Shown: positions 26,450 to 35,535 of the stretch, piece by piece | Position numbering within the stretch: position 1 is the first letter of the stretch | How the letters are laid out: each line of letters starts with the position of its first letter | Assembly: GCF_032154225.1 (NCBI RefSeq) | Contig: NZ_JALDYF010000017.1 | Location: 31,119-95,118 of the forward strand | DNA from: Psychrobacillus sp032154225 | GTDB lineage: Bacteria; Bacillota; Bacilli; Bacillales_A; Planococcaceae | Reading direction: 5' to 3' | Length of the DNA stretch: 64,000 nucleotides | Program-made: the position numbers and the translations under genes | The notes under the pieces: model-generated | Database searches by the model: none | What the model was told of the DNA's origin: nothing | Seen by the model: the letters and a program-made list of their open reading frames with translations, nothing else

Positions 26450-27580
26450 TCAGATATATCTTCCAAATGATTCAGAGTTCCATTTAAAAATAGGATGACT
26501 TTCTATCGGGAAAATCTTCTCCATGTAATTACATGTCGTTCTAATACTATCGTGCCCCAATAAACGATGGATTTCATATATGTCCCTATTATTTATCATA
26601 GAAATAATAGCAAAAGTATGACGAAACGTTTGTGGGCCAAGCACTATATTATCATGAGACAATAACGGTAAACCCGATCGTTTAAATTCTTTTGATAAAA
26701 ACTGTGATAAATAAGACGGGGAGTATCCTTTTCCAGTAGCTGTGATAAACAAAGGAGATTCTGGATCAGCTACATCTAAATCTTTTAAGTCACGTTCTTT
26801 CCTAAATATGAGGAGACTGTTGTATGCTTTTTCTTTTAAAGGTACTTGTCTTTGTTTATTTCCTCGTCCTATTATTTGGAGATAGTACCCTTTTTCTTTT
26901 AAATTGTACTTCAAATCTTTGACTCTTAATCTACAAAATTCTCCACTCTGTAAGCCCGTTGCTATTAATACATGAATAATACTGAATGTTACATAATTAT
27001 TTGTTTCTCTGAAATAATCCATGAGTTGAACCACTTCATATGGTCCAAATTCACGGTTTGTCTTATTTTTTTGGCTGCCATCAATATATAAAGCATTGTG
27101 AATCGAATTATCTATATAATTATTATCATACAGGAACGACAAAAAGCTCTTAATAATACTGACTTTGCGTTCTAGCGTTGCGGTTGAGTATTTCCCTTTC
27201 CTTTTAACATAAGGACTGTTTGTAGCTAACCATTCTTGATATTTTCTTAAGTCGATAGTGGTTAGTGTCTTCATAAGGGACCTATCTACTACTGCATCTA
27301 TATCAAATTCAAAAGCTTGTCCATAGCTAATCAAATGTTCGACAAAGAGAACCAACTCGTCTTTGTATATTTTAATAGTTCGATCGCCCCTTTGTATTTT
27401 TGATTTATATAAATAGACTTGTATCATTTCTATATCATCGAGGGCTTGAGAGGTTTTAGATGCGTTAATTTCTACTAAACTCAACTTCTTATCAAGTAAA
27501 GAGAGATCAGTTATATTCTTCACTTTAATGTTCCATTCGTTTAAAAGGATTCGACTCTTCTTATGCGATTCCATATACAT
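26450..27580 (-). CDS. TnsF-like protein: tyrosine recombinase fold with degraded active site
   Basis: 376 residues with an N-terminal SAM-like core-binding domain (about 60-170) and a C-terminal catalytic-type domain. Of the six catalytic positions of XerD-like enzymes, three are changed: first Arg is Gln (ATGLQSGEFCRL), the hairpin Lys is Arg (IIGRGNKQRQVPL) and the first His is Gln (GPQTFRHTF). The second Arg, the second His (LLGHDS) and the Tyr (TTCNYM) remain. It is the last gene of the tns operon, 78 bases after tniQ2. Tn6022-type elements use TnsF, an inactivated tyrosine recombinase, to choose the comM target. An analogous selector role is inferred here. Confidence 0.75.
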   Translation of the reverse strand: MYMESHKKSRILLNEWNIKVKNITDLSLLDKKLSLVEINASKTSQALDDIEMIQVYLYKSKIQRGDRTIKIYKDELVLFVEHLISYGQAFEFDIDAVVDRSLMKTLTTIDLRKYQEWLATNSPYVKRKGKYSTATLERKVSIIKSFLSFLYDNNYIDNSIHNALYIDGSQKNKTNREFGPYEVVQLMDYFRETNNYVTFSIIHVLIATGLQSGEFCRLRVKDLKYNLKEKGYYLQIIGRGNKQRQVPLKEKAYNSLLIFRKERDLKDLDVADPESPLFITATGKGYSPSYLSQFLSKEFKRSGLPLLSHDNIVLGPQTFRHTFAIISMINNRDIYEIHRLLGHDSIRTTCNYMEKIFPIESHPIFKWNSESFGRYI

Positions 27581-27658
27581 GAATTACACCTCACATAATT
27601 TTACTACTAGTACTTTCAAATATTAGGACATACAATTCTACTAGTATTTATATAGATT

Positions 27659-28603
27659 TCACACAAGTAATTCAACCAAAAGAGAGCTGGCTATTTCTCT
27701 CTTTGGAGTCCTTTTATTATATATAAGCATTCCCGATAAGGAGTTAAAAAAGAAATTTATCAAAACTAAAGTTTCAATGGGTGTCATAATATTACTAAAA
27801 AACAACGGTCTTTCTGAAATTTCTCTAAATAAGGCTGTATTATATCCTGATAACTCCAAAAACTCTATTCCATAAAATTCAACGATCTCCTTTTTAAGTT
27901 TTTTTACATCTATTTCTGAACCTATCACAAAACCCTTTTCAACAAACAGACGATAAAAGTCTTGCGATTGAATACTGTTATAAAGATTTAATTTTACCCT
28001 ATTAAGATAAAAACTTTGTTTAGCAAACAGTTTTACATAAAACATTGTTTTTTTAGTTAACGGTTCAAAAGAAACTTCATTTAGTTCATTCATAGCAATA
28101 GTTTTAAAACCAATTTTATGATTGGGTATATCTATTCGATCTAAAGGTATTTTATGTTCTAAACAAATGAATAGGGTAGGTAATTGATGTGATAGTCTCC
28201 AAAAAGATTCCCCTAGGGTCTTGAAATCTTTTTGAGTGCAAACTGGACAATATTTTAGATACTTGTTTTCAGAAAAAATTTTGTCAACTACGTAAGCTTC
28301 AGCTTTACCAGTACCTTTCGTCAAATACAGGGACAGCCCACCGCTAATATTTGGAGATATAAAGTTTGAAATATAATTACACATTGAATGAAAATTTAAG
28401 AAGTACTCTATATCAGGTGCATCGAAATACTTTAGTTCATCAATAAGATATTGAATATTCTTAGGAAGAAAAGGGTTCATTTCAGTTAAATGAAGTTCGT
28501 CAATCGTTTTATTCTCATTTTTATTTAAACTTCGTTCATGATATCTTGTGTAAACACTATATAATAACTCATCATCTTGAATAACTGGAAAGAATGTAAG
28601 CAT
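27659..28603 (-). CDS. Second, short TniQ-family protein
   Basis: 314 residues. The N-terminal TniQ domain is MLTFFPVIQDDELLYSVYTRYHERS. The CCCH zinc finger is YCPVCTQKDFKTLGESFWR ... FICLEHK. It lacks the long C-terminal DNA-binding part of the tnsD-like protein. Start chosen at 28603, with AGAGGTGG upstream and 10 bases after the tnsD stop; the frame is open 26 codons further. TniQ proteins link a target-recognition module to TnsC. Type I-B CRISPR-associated elements also carry a long TnsD and a short TniQ, but no cas genes exist here, so its partner must be something else. Confidence 0.85.
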   Translation of the reverse strand: MLTFFPVIQDDELLYSVYTRYHERSLNKNENKTIDELHLTEMNPFLPKNIQYLIDELKYFDAPDIEYFLNFHSMCNYISNFISPNISGGLSLYLTKGTGKAEAYVVDKIFSENKYLKYCPVCTQKDFKTLGESFWRLSHQLPTLFICLEHKIPLDRIDIPNHKIGFKTIAMNELNEVSFEPLTKKTMFYVKLFAKQSFYLNRVKLNLYNSIQSQDFYRLFVEKGFVIGSEIDVKKLKKEIVEFYGIEFLELSGYNTALFREISERPLFFSNIMTPIETLVLINFFFNSLSGMLIYNKRTPKREIASSLLVELLV

Positions 28604-28613
28604 ATAACCACCT

Positions 28614-30362
28614 CTAATGATTAAAATGATTTTTCTTTTTCCATTCATTAAGCCTTTCCTGATATTGAAATTTAGTCTCAACTATCAAGAGGATAAATTC
28701 TTTTGTTAAGGGTAGTTTGTCTATCTTTTTCTCTATTAGGGACAACTTATCGATTGCTATCGCGATGTGTCGTTTCGTTAATCGAACAGGTTTATCATTT
28801 ATATCTAGAGTTATTAAGTAGTTTTTTATTTGTTCTAAAATCTCTAAGTCTCTCTCATTCCAGTTAACCCTTTGATTATTTAAATGTGCTCTTTTCAATT
28901 GAGCAGGGGAGTTATTATCTAACCACGCTTTATCATTTCTATATAACCAAGTGTAGACTTTTTTATTTGAATTTCTGAGTTCTGTTTTGGAACAAGTAGG
29001 ATTTGCTTCTTTATTTGTTATCCAAATAGAACGGTAATCATGAACCATTGAGGATTTTTCCACATGTATTTTAGGATTAAGTTCATTTTTTTGCATTTTG
29101 TAATATTTAATAACTGTCCCCACATCTACATTTAGTAATATAGCAGCTTTGCGATAACTGATTTTTTCTGTATCAATATACTCAATTAGTTTTTTCTTCC
29201 ATACCTCACCGAAATTTCTAATGTATCTGTATCTAAACTTATCTTCTGGACCACAATCAGGACCAAGTCGCTTATACTGAAATTCACATAGACATGTAAA
29301 AGTCCCAAGTGGTTTCCCAGTATCAGTACATCTCTCTATTTTAAGATTTGTGACAATCATTTTTTTATAATGTTCAGCAGCAGGATTAAGACAAGGGTAG
29401 GGACCTTTACCAAAAGGTCCTTCATAATTTTCCTGCTTAAATGACTCAATTTCTTTTCCCAAAAAGTTTAATAACAACAAATGTCTTACTGGATGAAATG
29501 AAATTCTATGCTTGCGAGTAATAGTTCTCAACCAACACGATTCTTTATTTTTGGGAACCGATTGGAAGAAACTTAAAAATTCAATACCATAAAAAGAGAC
29601 AAACTTTCTATATAAATCTGCTTGTCTCACCCTTCCATTGATTGTGATTAAATCTTTCTTTCTTAGTAATTCTCTGTACATCGATACTAATTGCGTAATG
29701 TCAAAGCTTAATTCATCATCCAATAGTTTTTTACTTTCAATGGCAACCTTACTTATCTGATTAATTTTGCCACTAGATATAGTACCTTTAATACACTGAT
29801 TTAAAGGGGTAGGGATACAATTTTCCTTACTAGGTGAAATCAGTTTTGAATTTTTATTTCTATATAAAACTGAACTTAAATGTAGTAAACACTTATGATC
29901 GATACAAACTAAAACACTCGGGAGCTGATGCGAAGTCCGCCAGTATGATTCGCCAAGCTTTTTTAAATCGTATTCTAAACAAGAAGGACAATATTTAAAG
30001 AACTTAGATTCTCTTACAGTACTTGCTACCTGCCCAATCGACATGTGTATATTCTTCTTTTTGGCTTTACTTATTTCTTTCATTACTACTTCTTTTTGAG
30101 TCTTTATTAGGAGATTCGTGAAGTAATAAAAAGGCGTATGTTTGTAAATTAAGGTCTCCAAACTTTTATATTCAAAGACTTCAAGTTGTTCAACCAACAC
30201 TTCTAGATTTGAAGGGAAGTCGGGTGTTAATTTGGATCTTTTACCTTGAAAACACTTTTCAAGAGTATTTCTAATACTAATGCTTGAACCTTTAGTAAAA
30301 TATCTGGCGCAAAGACTGTATATTAACTCATCATCGTATGGCTTTGGAAACCAACCAAGCAA
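28614..30362 (-). CDS. tnsD: TnsD-like target selector (TniQ family)
   Basis: 582 residues, longer than Tn7 TnsD (508). TniQ N-terminus MLGWFPKPYDDELIYSLCARYF. CCCH zinc finger with C125, C128, C153 and H156. An extended C-terminal half has HTH-like segments (YRKAAILLNVDVGTVIKYYK, then RHIAIAID). TnsD recognises the end of glmS and recruits TnsC to insert into attTn7, which fits the observed insertion site. It lies 12 bases after tnsC in the tns operon. Confidence 0.92.
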   Translation of the reverse strand: MLGWFPKPYDDELIYSLCARYFTKGSSISIRNTLEKCFQGKRSKLTPDFPSNLEVLVEQLEVFEYKSLETLIYKHTPFYYFTNLLIKTQKEVVMKEISKAKKKNIHMSIGQVASTVRESKFFKYCPSCLEYDLKKLGESYWRTSHQLPSVLVCIDHKCLLHLSSVLYRNKNSKLISPSKENCIPTPLNQCIKGTISSGKINQISKVAIESKKLLDDELSFDITQLVSMYRELLRKKDLITINGRVRQADLYRKFVSFYGIEFLSFFQSVPKNKESCWLRTITRKHRISFHPVRHLLLLNFLGKEIESFKQENYEGPFGKGPYPCLNPAAEHYKKMIVTNLKIERCTDTGKPLGTFTCLCEFQYKRLGPDCGPEDKFRYRYIRNFGEVWKKKLIEYIDTEKISYRKAAILLNVDVGTVIKYYKMQKNELNPKIHVEKSSMVHDYRSIWITNKEANPTCSKTELRNSNKKVYTWLYRNDKAWLDNNSPAQLKRAHLNNQRVNWNERDLEILEQIKNYLITLDINDKPVRLTKRHIAIAIDKLSLIEKKIDKLPLTKEFILLIVETKFQYQERLNEWKKKNHFNH

Positions 30363-30374
30363 TATAATCCCACC

Positions 30375-32009
30375 CTAAAATAGTTTATTATCCAAGAGTG
30401 GGGCTATTATTAATCCTTTTCCTACTAAGGAATCGTGAGCTGATTTCCTCTCTTTCCTACCATTATCAACAATTTTAAGAATTATATTCGATGAACGCTT
30501 ATTTTTAGAATTATTATCAATTGCTTTTTTAGATGCCATACGTTCATTAATAAGAGTTAAAGCTGCCTGGACTGCCTCTTGTGGTGTGATTTCCTTATTT
30601 TCCTTAATAATTTTTTTTGCTGTCATTTCTGCCAACTTATCATTTATATCAAGATTCATTAATGTGAGAGTTACTATTTGCAGAACAGACAAATCTTTTT
30701 GTTGCCTTTTTTCCGCTATTTTCTCTTTCTCTTTGCTTATCCTTTCTCTCATATTTATTGGGGTTTCTCTTTGCAAAAGAAAATCTTCAATATCAAAAGG
30801 GGTTATATCATCATATCTTACGATATCCTCTAATCTTCCTTCTCTTAAAGCCTTTAGCATAGGTTGCAGCATTTTCAAATATTTTTCGCCAACTATTTTT
30901 ATCATGTTAGGAGAAATTTTATCATATCCTTCCTCCATTGCATAAGACTGTGCCAACATAAATAATTTAACTGCAATATCTACTATTCCTTGGCTTTGAT
31001 CATGAATTAATTCCATCCATTCTTTCGTTAACTCAACTTTCTCCTTAGTCCATTGATATGTCCACATTCTACTAAGTAAGACTTCCCAATTATCATCCAT
31101 CTTCATTTGTTCCCAGATTAACTCACCATGGCCACCAGCTCTCCTAGCTTGTCGAAAATTAACTTGGAGTAATCGCTTTGCTTTAGTCGTCCCGATCAAC
31201 ACTATCGGAATTCCTATTTCATTTACTAAGGTAACCAAAAAATTCATCATACTACTTGAAACTTCCGACTTTGCTGTTAACATATGCTGAATCTCATCAA
31301 TAACTAATACCCCTAGACAATGTGCCCTAGCTAATTGTCCTATATATATAATTAGATAACTTAATGATTCTCGTTTGTGACCCTGTTTAAAATAGTTTGT
31401 CCCTAAAGCCTCATCAATCTTTGTAATAAAATCTAAACATAACGTTTTTGGAGATCCATCATTTGGGCAGTTTAGTTTTAACCATGGTATCTGCATTATA
31501 TTTAATGGGTATTTATGAATTATGACTTTAGGATAGAGAGATAGTATCCTCTCAATCGCTGATGATTTCCCCATTCCAGAAAAACCGATTATAGATAAGC
31601 TTGAAGCTGTTTTTCGAATGTCTGGTGGGAGTCCTATTGGTTCTTTTTTTTCTAATCTTCGATGCATTTCAATTAAGGTTTCAGCATGTGATTTGTTTTG
31701 AGGATTTCTATACATATACCCACTTCTTAATAATCCTGAAAAACGTGCTTCTAACGTCAATGTTTGTTCCAGTGGTTGATAAAATCGAGTTAGTCTCAAA
31801 AGTGCATGGTAACGATACTGGACGGATAGATTATTTTCTCTTTTGTCATATTCTGGGAGATAGCGTAGTTGTTCATAAGCCTCATCAACAGAAAGCATAG
31901 GAGGAAGTGCTTCGATTAAGGGATTTCCCCGATAGTCTGGATTATCTTGTTCGGTATATTCCGCACTAATTGCATATTCTCCGTTTTCTAATTTAATTAG
32001 CTTTTTCAT
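30375..32009 (-). CDS. tnsC: TnsC-like AAA+ transposition regulator
   Basis: 544 residues (Tn7 TnsC has 555). Walker A GFSGMGKSS at 142-150 and Walker B GVLVIDEIQH, with the sensor region VLIGTTKAKRLL. TnsC is the ATP-dependent switch that connects the target selectors with TnsAB and gives target immunity. Its ATG overlaps the tnsB stop by four bases, indicating translational coupling. Confidence 0.93.
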   Translation of the reverse strand: MKKLIKLENGEYAISAEYTEQDNPDYRGNPLIEALPPMLSVDEAYEQLRYLPEYDKRENNLSVQYRYHALLRLTRFYQPLEQTLTLEARFSGLLRSGYMYRNPQNKSHAETLIEMHRRLEKKEPIGLPPDIRKTASSLSIIGFSGMGKSSAIERILSLYPKVIIHKYPLNIMQIPWLKLNCPNDGSPKTLCLDFITKIDEALGTNYFKQGHKRESLSYLIIYIGQLARAHCLGVLVIDEIQHMLTAKSEVSSSMMNFLVTLVNEIGIPIVLIGTTKAKRLLQVNFRQARRAGGHGELIWEQMKMDDNWEVLLSRMWTYQWTKEKVELTKEWMELIHDQSQGIVDIAVKLFMLAQSYAMEEGYDKISPNMIKIVGEKYLKMLQPMLKALREGRLEDIVRYDDITPFDIEDFLLQRETPINMRERISKEKEKIAEKRQQKDLSVLQIVTLTLMNLDINDKLAEMTAKKIIKENKEITPQEAVQAALTLINERMASKKAIDNNSKNKRSSNIILKIVDNGRKERKSAHDSLVGKGLIIAPLLDNKLF

Positions 32010-34132
32010 TTATCATTTCTTCCTTCGTTTGCAAATAATTGTTTAATTGATATTATAGATGAATTCTTCTCGTTATTATTTTCAACTTGTATTATGGCAC
32101 TAATCTTTTTTTGATTATTAATTTGTAAGTTAAATCCTTCTTCCTCACTTCTTTGAACTCGCTCTTCTCGTCTATTATCCTTTATATTTTTCGTTCTTTT
32201 GGACTTACTTAGCGTTTTGTCCAACTTTTCCTCTTTGTTCTTATTTGCAGCTTTTACAATACTCTCGATATCAGAGTAAAAATTAAGTTCATTTTCTAAT
32301 CGACTATGTTCAGTGTCTTTCATATCGTTATTTTCAAATTCTAATAGTTGATCAATTTCTTCGATAGTCTTATCCTTATATCTCACTTGATGATCTAAAA
32401 GAGTGCACGGAATAAAAAGATCCTCATCATTGGAATGTAAATAAATAACATTCAAATCTCTTGGATCATATGAAAATTCTACCTTCCAACTTCCATCTCT
32501 CCTTGCTTTAGAAAACCATTGTTCATCGATCGCTCTAGGAGTGGTATAATACATTTTTTTATATCTAATTCCTTTTTCAGAGATAGTCACTTTATCTCGG
32601 GGTAATAAATAAAACTTTATTTTGTCGATATCATGTTTTTTAAGTTTGCCTGCAGCATTCTTTATTCCCCATTCCCAAAGCTTGATTGGTATAGGTTGGA
32701 CGTTATCTTTTATTTGTTGCTCATTTCTAACATATTCTTTCATATAAAAATTATTGTTATAAAAAAGAATAAAATTAATTAAGATTTGTGTGTATTCTTC
32801 GATATTAAGGCTTGCTTCTAGCCGATAATCTTTTGCTCCTCTCTCACCATGATCTTTGTGTACATAGCCAGGTAGAAACGGTTTGATTTTTTCTTGTGAA
32901 GTATCGAATAGTTTTTCAACTATCCCTTTCCAGTCCGGGCGATAGGGAGGGGTATTACTAATGTTAGGACCTAATCCTTCAATCAAATGATCAACCCCGT
33001 GACTGGCTAATTCACCTCTATCACCAATGAAGTTATTTGGTAAATGCATAGACGGCCAAATATCTGTTGATATATTTATCCCAAACTTTTTACAGTATTC
33101 TTTTTTGTCCATACAGGCATTTACTATTGCACTCATCATAGCTTTCCAAGAGGCATTTTCTAAACCCACGTAAAGACCTACTATTAGATGTGTATACACA
33201 TCTACGATGAAATAAGTGGTAGGTCGTCCGACAATCCAATTTGGGTTGAATCGATTGACTAAATATACGTTGCCCGGTGTTGCATCAATCTGATAAATAT
33301 CTCCTGGTCCCTCTGTTTCCGCCGTAGAAGATCCTAATACGGCTCTATGGTTTTGTTCAAATTTCTTTAGACCTTCCCGTGCTATGGTGACTTTATCGTT
33401 TTTGTATTCTTTATTAAACCAGTAATAAAATTGCGTTTGAGAAGGTCTCTCTTCCTCCGGTTTAAGCACCAACCTTTCATTATTTGACTCGTCGAAGTAT
33501 TTAAATTTTGTATAATAATCTCGGATCATCATCTTATAGGCAAAAATTAAAGATGGCTTTTTTAAGTTTAAGTAATACTTTTTTACGGATTTAGAAAACT
33601 GTTCCTTTATTTCTGCAGTTATTATGATTCCCTTGACTCCATTCTTGTTAGGTCTTCCTGTTTTTTTCTTATATTCTTTGTCTGTATTTGTAAAATTAAA
33701 GTCTGGAAAAACTGAATCTTTCACCATTCCTCTTTGCCAATACTTTCTTATATTTTTATAAAAGGTATTTTTGGATTTAATGTTATGCTTAATCATCGCT
33801 TCTTCAATTAATTTATAGCGATGACTCTTCTTGTAAATATCCGGTTCAATTCTTACTAAGTCTTTAATTATCATCCAAGTTTTATCTCTATGTTGAATAT
33901 CTTTTTCTGTTGGCGACCTTTTTAATGCTACATTCTCATCTACTCGCAAGGTATATATTGCTGAATTGATTTGTTCTTCTATCTCCTTAGTAGTCATAAT
34001 AAAAGGACTAGCATTAATAGCGGTAATATCTATTACATATGCAATTACATAACCACTATCAATCCATAAAATTCTATATGCTTTATCTGTATCAACTTCT
34101 ACAATGAGTTCATTAACTGATAGAGCTACCAT
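32006..34132 (-). CDS. tnsB: TnsB-like DDE transposase
   Basis: About 708 residues (Tn7 TnsB has 702). The DDE triad is visible in YQIDATPGN (Asp about 283), FIGDRGELA (Asp about 371) and WKGIVEKLF (Glu about 406), with spacings very close to Tn7 TnsB. It binds the repeated sites in the transposon ends and cuts and joins the 3' ends. The start at 34132 lies 17 bases after AAAGGAG, a long spacing; the frame is open to an ATG at 34156 that overlaps this site. It overlaps the tnsA end by about 20 bases. Confidence 0.94.
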   Translation of the reverse strand: MVALSVNELIVEVDTDKAYRILWIDSGYVIAYVIDITAINASPFIMTTKEIEEQINSAIYTLRVDENVALKRSPTEKDIQHRDKTWMIIKDLVRIEPDIYKKSHRYKLIEEAMIKHNIKSKNTFYKNIRKYWQRGMVKDSVFPDFNFTNTDKEYKKKTGRPNKNGVKGIIITAEIKEQFSKSVKKYYLNLKKPSLIFAYKMMIRDYYTKFKYFDESNNERLVLKPEEERPSQTQFYYWFNKEYKNDKVTIAREGLKKFEQNHRAVLGSSTAETEGPGDIYQIDATPGNVYLVNRFNPNWIVGRPTTYFIVDVYTHLIVGLYVGLENASWKAMMSAIVNACMDKKEYCKKFGINISTDIWPSMHLPNNFIGDRGELASHGVDHLIEGLGPNISNTPPYRPDWKGIVEKLFDTSQEKIKPFLPGYVHKDHGERGAKDYRLEASLNIEEYTQILINFILFYNNNFYMKEYVRNEQQIKDNVQPIPIKLWEWGIKNAAGKLKKHDIDKIKFYLLPRDKVTISEKGIRYKKMYYTTPRAIDEQWFSKARRDGSWKVEFSYDPRDLNVIYLHSNDEDLFIPCTLLDHQVRYKDKTIEEIDQLLEFENNDMKDTEHSRLENELNFYSDIESIVKAANKNKEEKLDKTLSKSKRTKNIKDNRREERVQRSEEEGFNLQINNQKKISAIIQVENNNEKNSSIISIKQLFANEGRNDK

Positions 34133-34961
34133 AATTTTTGTTAACACTCCTTTCATTAAAAATTATATCTGTCAGGTTTGTGTCATGGGGCTTTATTGGT
34201 TTTTCCATGTCGTATGTTTCAATATACTGGCGAGCATACAAATGTCTCATGTAATAAATACTCGAACCATCCTCGAGATTGTATAAAGAATCGAATTCAC
34301 TACAACATGTAATTAACTGCTTTGTCGGATTCAACTTCAGCTCTCTGTATAAATAATCTAAGAAATGCAAACTCATTTCTTCCTCTTGATTATTTTCAAG
34401 ATAGTAATATACATGGATATATTTCATATTTTTTACAAATTGAGTCGACATGACCTTTTCATCAATTACAGACCATTCTATATCCCTGTCTACCCAATAT
34501 TGTCTTTCTATTTCTAGTTTCTCAAGGACACGAGGGTCTTCTAACTCACTACTAGGTTTTATAGAACGCGCAATTTGTATAATCTTATTGTCCACTCGGC
34601 TCGTTATAAGAAAATCAGTGGTCATAACAATATGTGTTTGAGTTGTAGTTTCAATGGAATGCTTAATGCCTTTATCAGAAGCTATTTTTAGGGTATCCTC
34701 ACGCTCAAGCGGAAATTGCTCTCTTATATCTATCACTTTTTTACTCCATTCCAAGTAATAAAAATAAGATAGTTCTAAATCAGATAGAAAATGATGTATT
34801 CTATTGGTTTTCCAACCCCTTGGCCGATGTGATCTACCTCTACTTGGCACCTCATTAATTTTCAGCCACGGTTGGTAATGATTTAATTCACCAGAACCTC
34901 TACCTTCCTTATAAAACCTAGCAATTTTTTCTTCTGTCCATGTATATTTATTTACTGACAA
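34113..34961 (-). CDS. tnsA: TnsA-like endonuclease
   Basis: About 282 residues (Tn7 TnsA has 273). The restriction-enzyme-like core has Glu in DLELSYFYYLEW, Asp in MTTDFLITS and Lys in SIKPSSEL, then the typical EKLEIERQYW helix. The Gln that precedes the catalytic Lys in Tn7 TnsA aligns with Ser here. TnsA cuts the 5' ends, allowing cut-and-paste movement. I chose the TTG at 34961 (GGTGGTGAT upstream). The ATG at 35021 has no ribosome site. First gene of the tns operon. Confidence 0.92.
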   Translation of the reverse strand: MSVNKYTWTEEKIARFYKEGRGSGELNHYQPWLKINEVPSRGRSHRPRGWKTNRIHHFLSDLELSYFYYLEWSKKVIDIREQFPLEREDTLKIASDKGIKHSIETTTQTHIVMTTDFLITSRVDNKIIQIARSIKPSSELEDPRVLEKLEIERQYWVDRDIEWSVIDEKVMSTQFVKNMKYIHVYYYLENNQEEEMSLHFLDYLYRELKLNPTKQLITCCSEFDSLYNLEDGSSIYYMRHLYARQYIETYDMEKPIKPHDTNLTDIIFNERSVNKNYGSSIS

Positions 34962-35021
34962 AATATCACCACCAATCGACTTCTTTTCACTATTAATAAC
35001 AAATATTCTGTCTATTTTCAA

Positions 35022-35535
35022 GTGACAGGCAATTTAAAATCGTTTTTTGTGAAAATATTTGTAAATGTTGAATTGGATAGGTAAGTTCTAAATATTTATA
35101 TAATCAGATAGTTGGTTTTTAAAAGTTTCCGTTTACTCGCAATGTTCTTTTCATGTCTCTGTTAATATCCAGGTAATTCCGGCACTATTTCCTATACCTA
35201 ATATCATTTTAGAATTTTTATCAACATATAAAACATTCCCCCACCATCATGATTAATGTTGGTGGGGGAGATGTTTTCGTATAACAACCAAGGCTGTGAA
35301 GGTACATGGAGGAATAAGGATTATCGGTCATTATTCTTCAAGAAGGTAAAGAAACTAATATAAATAGATATCTCGAGTTTAATGAAATTTAGATTAATAC
35401 CACATTTATTAAGCGGATTTTTCTGGTGTCATCCCAGATTCTTATTTCCTTTATAGGAAAGTATTGTATACTCTTTATAATAACATTTAAATATAGTTCC
35501 AATTTATCAATATAGTTTATTAAGGAGGAAATATT
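35022..35535. other. Intergenic region between tnsA and the Gabija-like operon
   Basis: About 500 bases with no gene. It must contain the divergent promoters of the tns operon and the right cargo. A stable hairpin at 35233-35274 (ACATTCCCCCACCA and its near complement) sits in the middle and could act as an insulating terminator. Confidence 0.5.
35233..35274. terminator. GC-rich hairpin between divergent operons
   Basis: CCCCCACCA and TGGTGGGGG arms extended by ACAT/ATGT, with a 12-base AT-rich loop and TTTT on the plus side. Confidence 0.5.

Noticed and set aside
26450..27580. Independent integron or phage integrase
   Set aside because: It is codirectional with and close behind tniQ2, no attachment-site repeats flank it, and its catalytic residues are incomplete.
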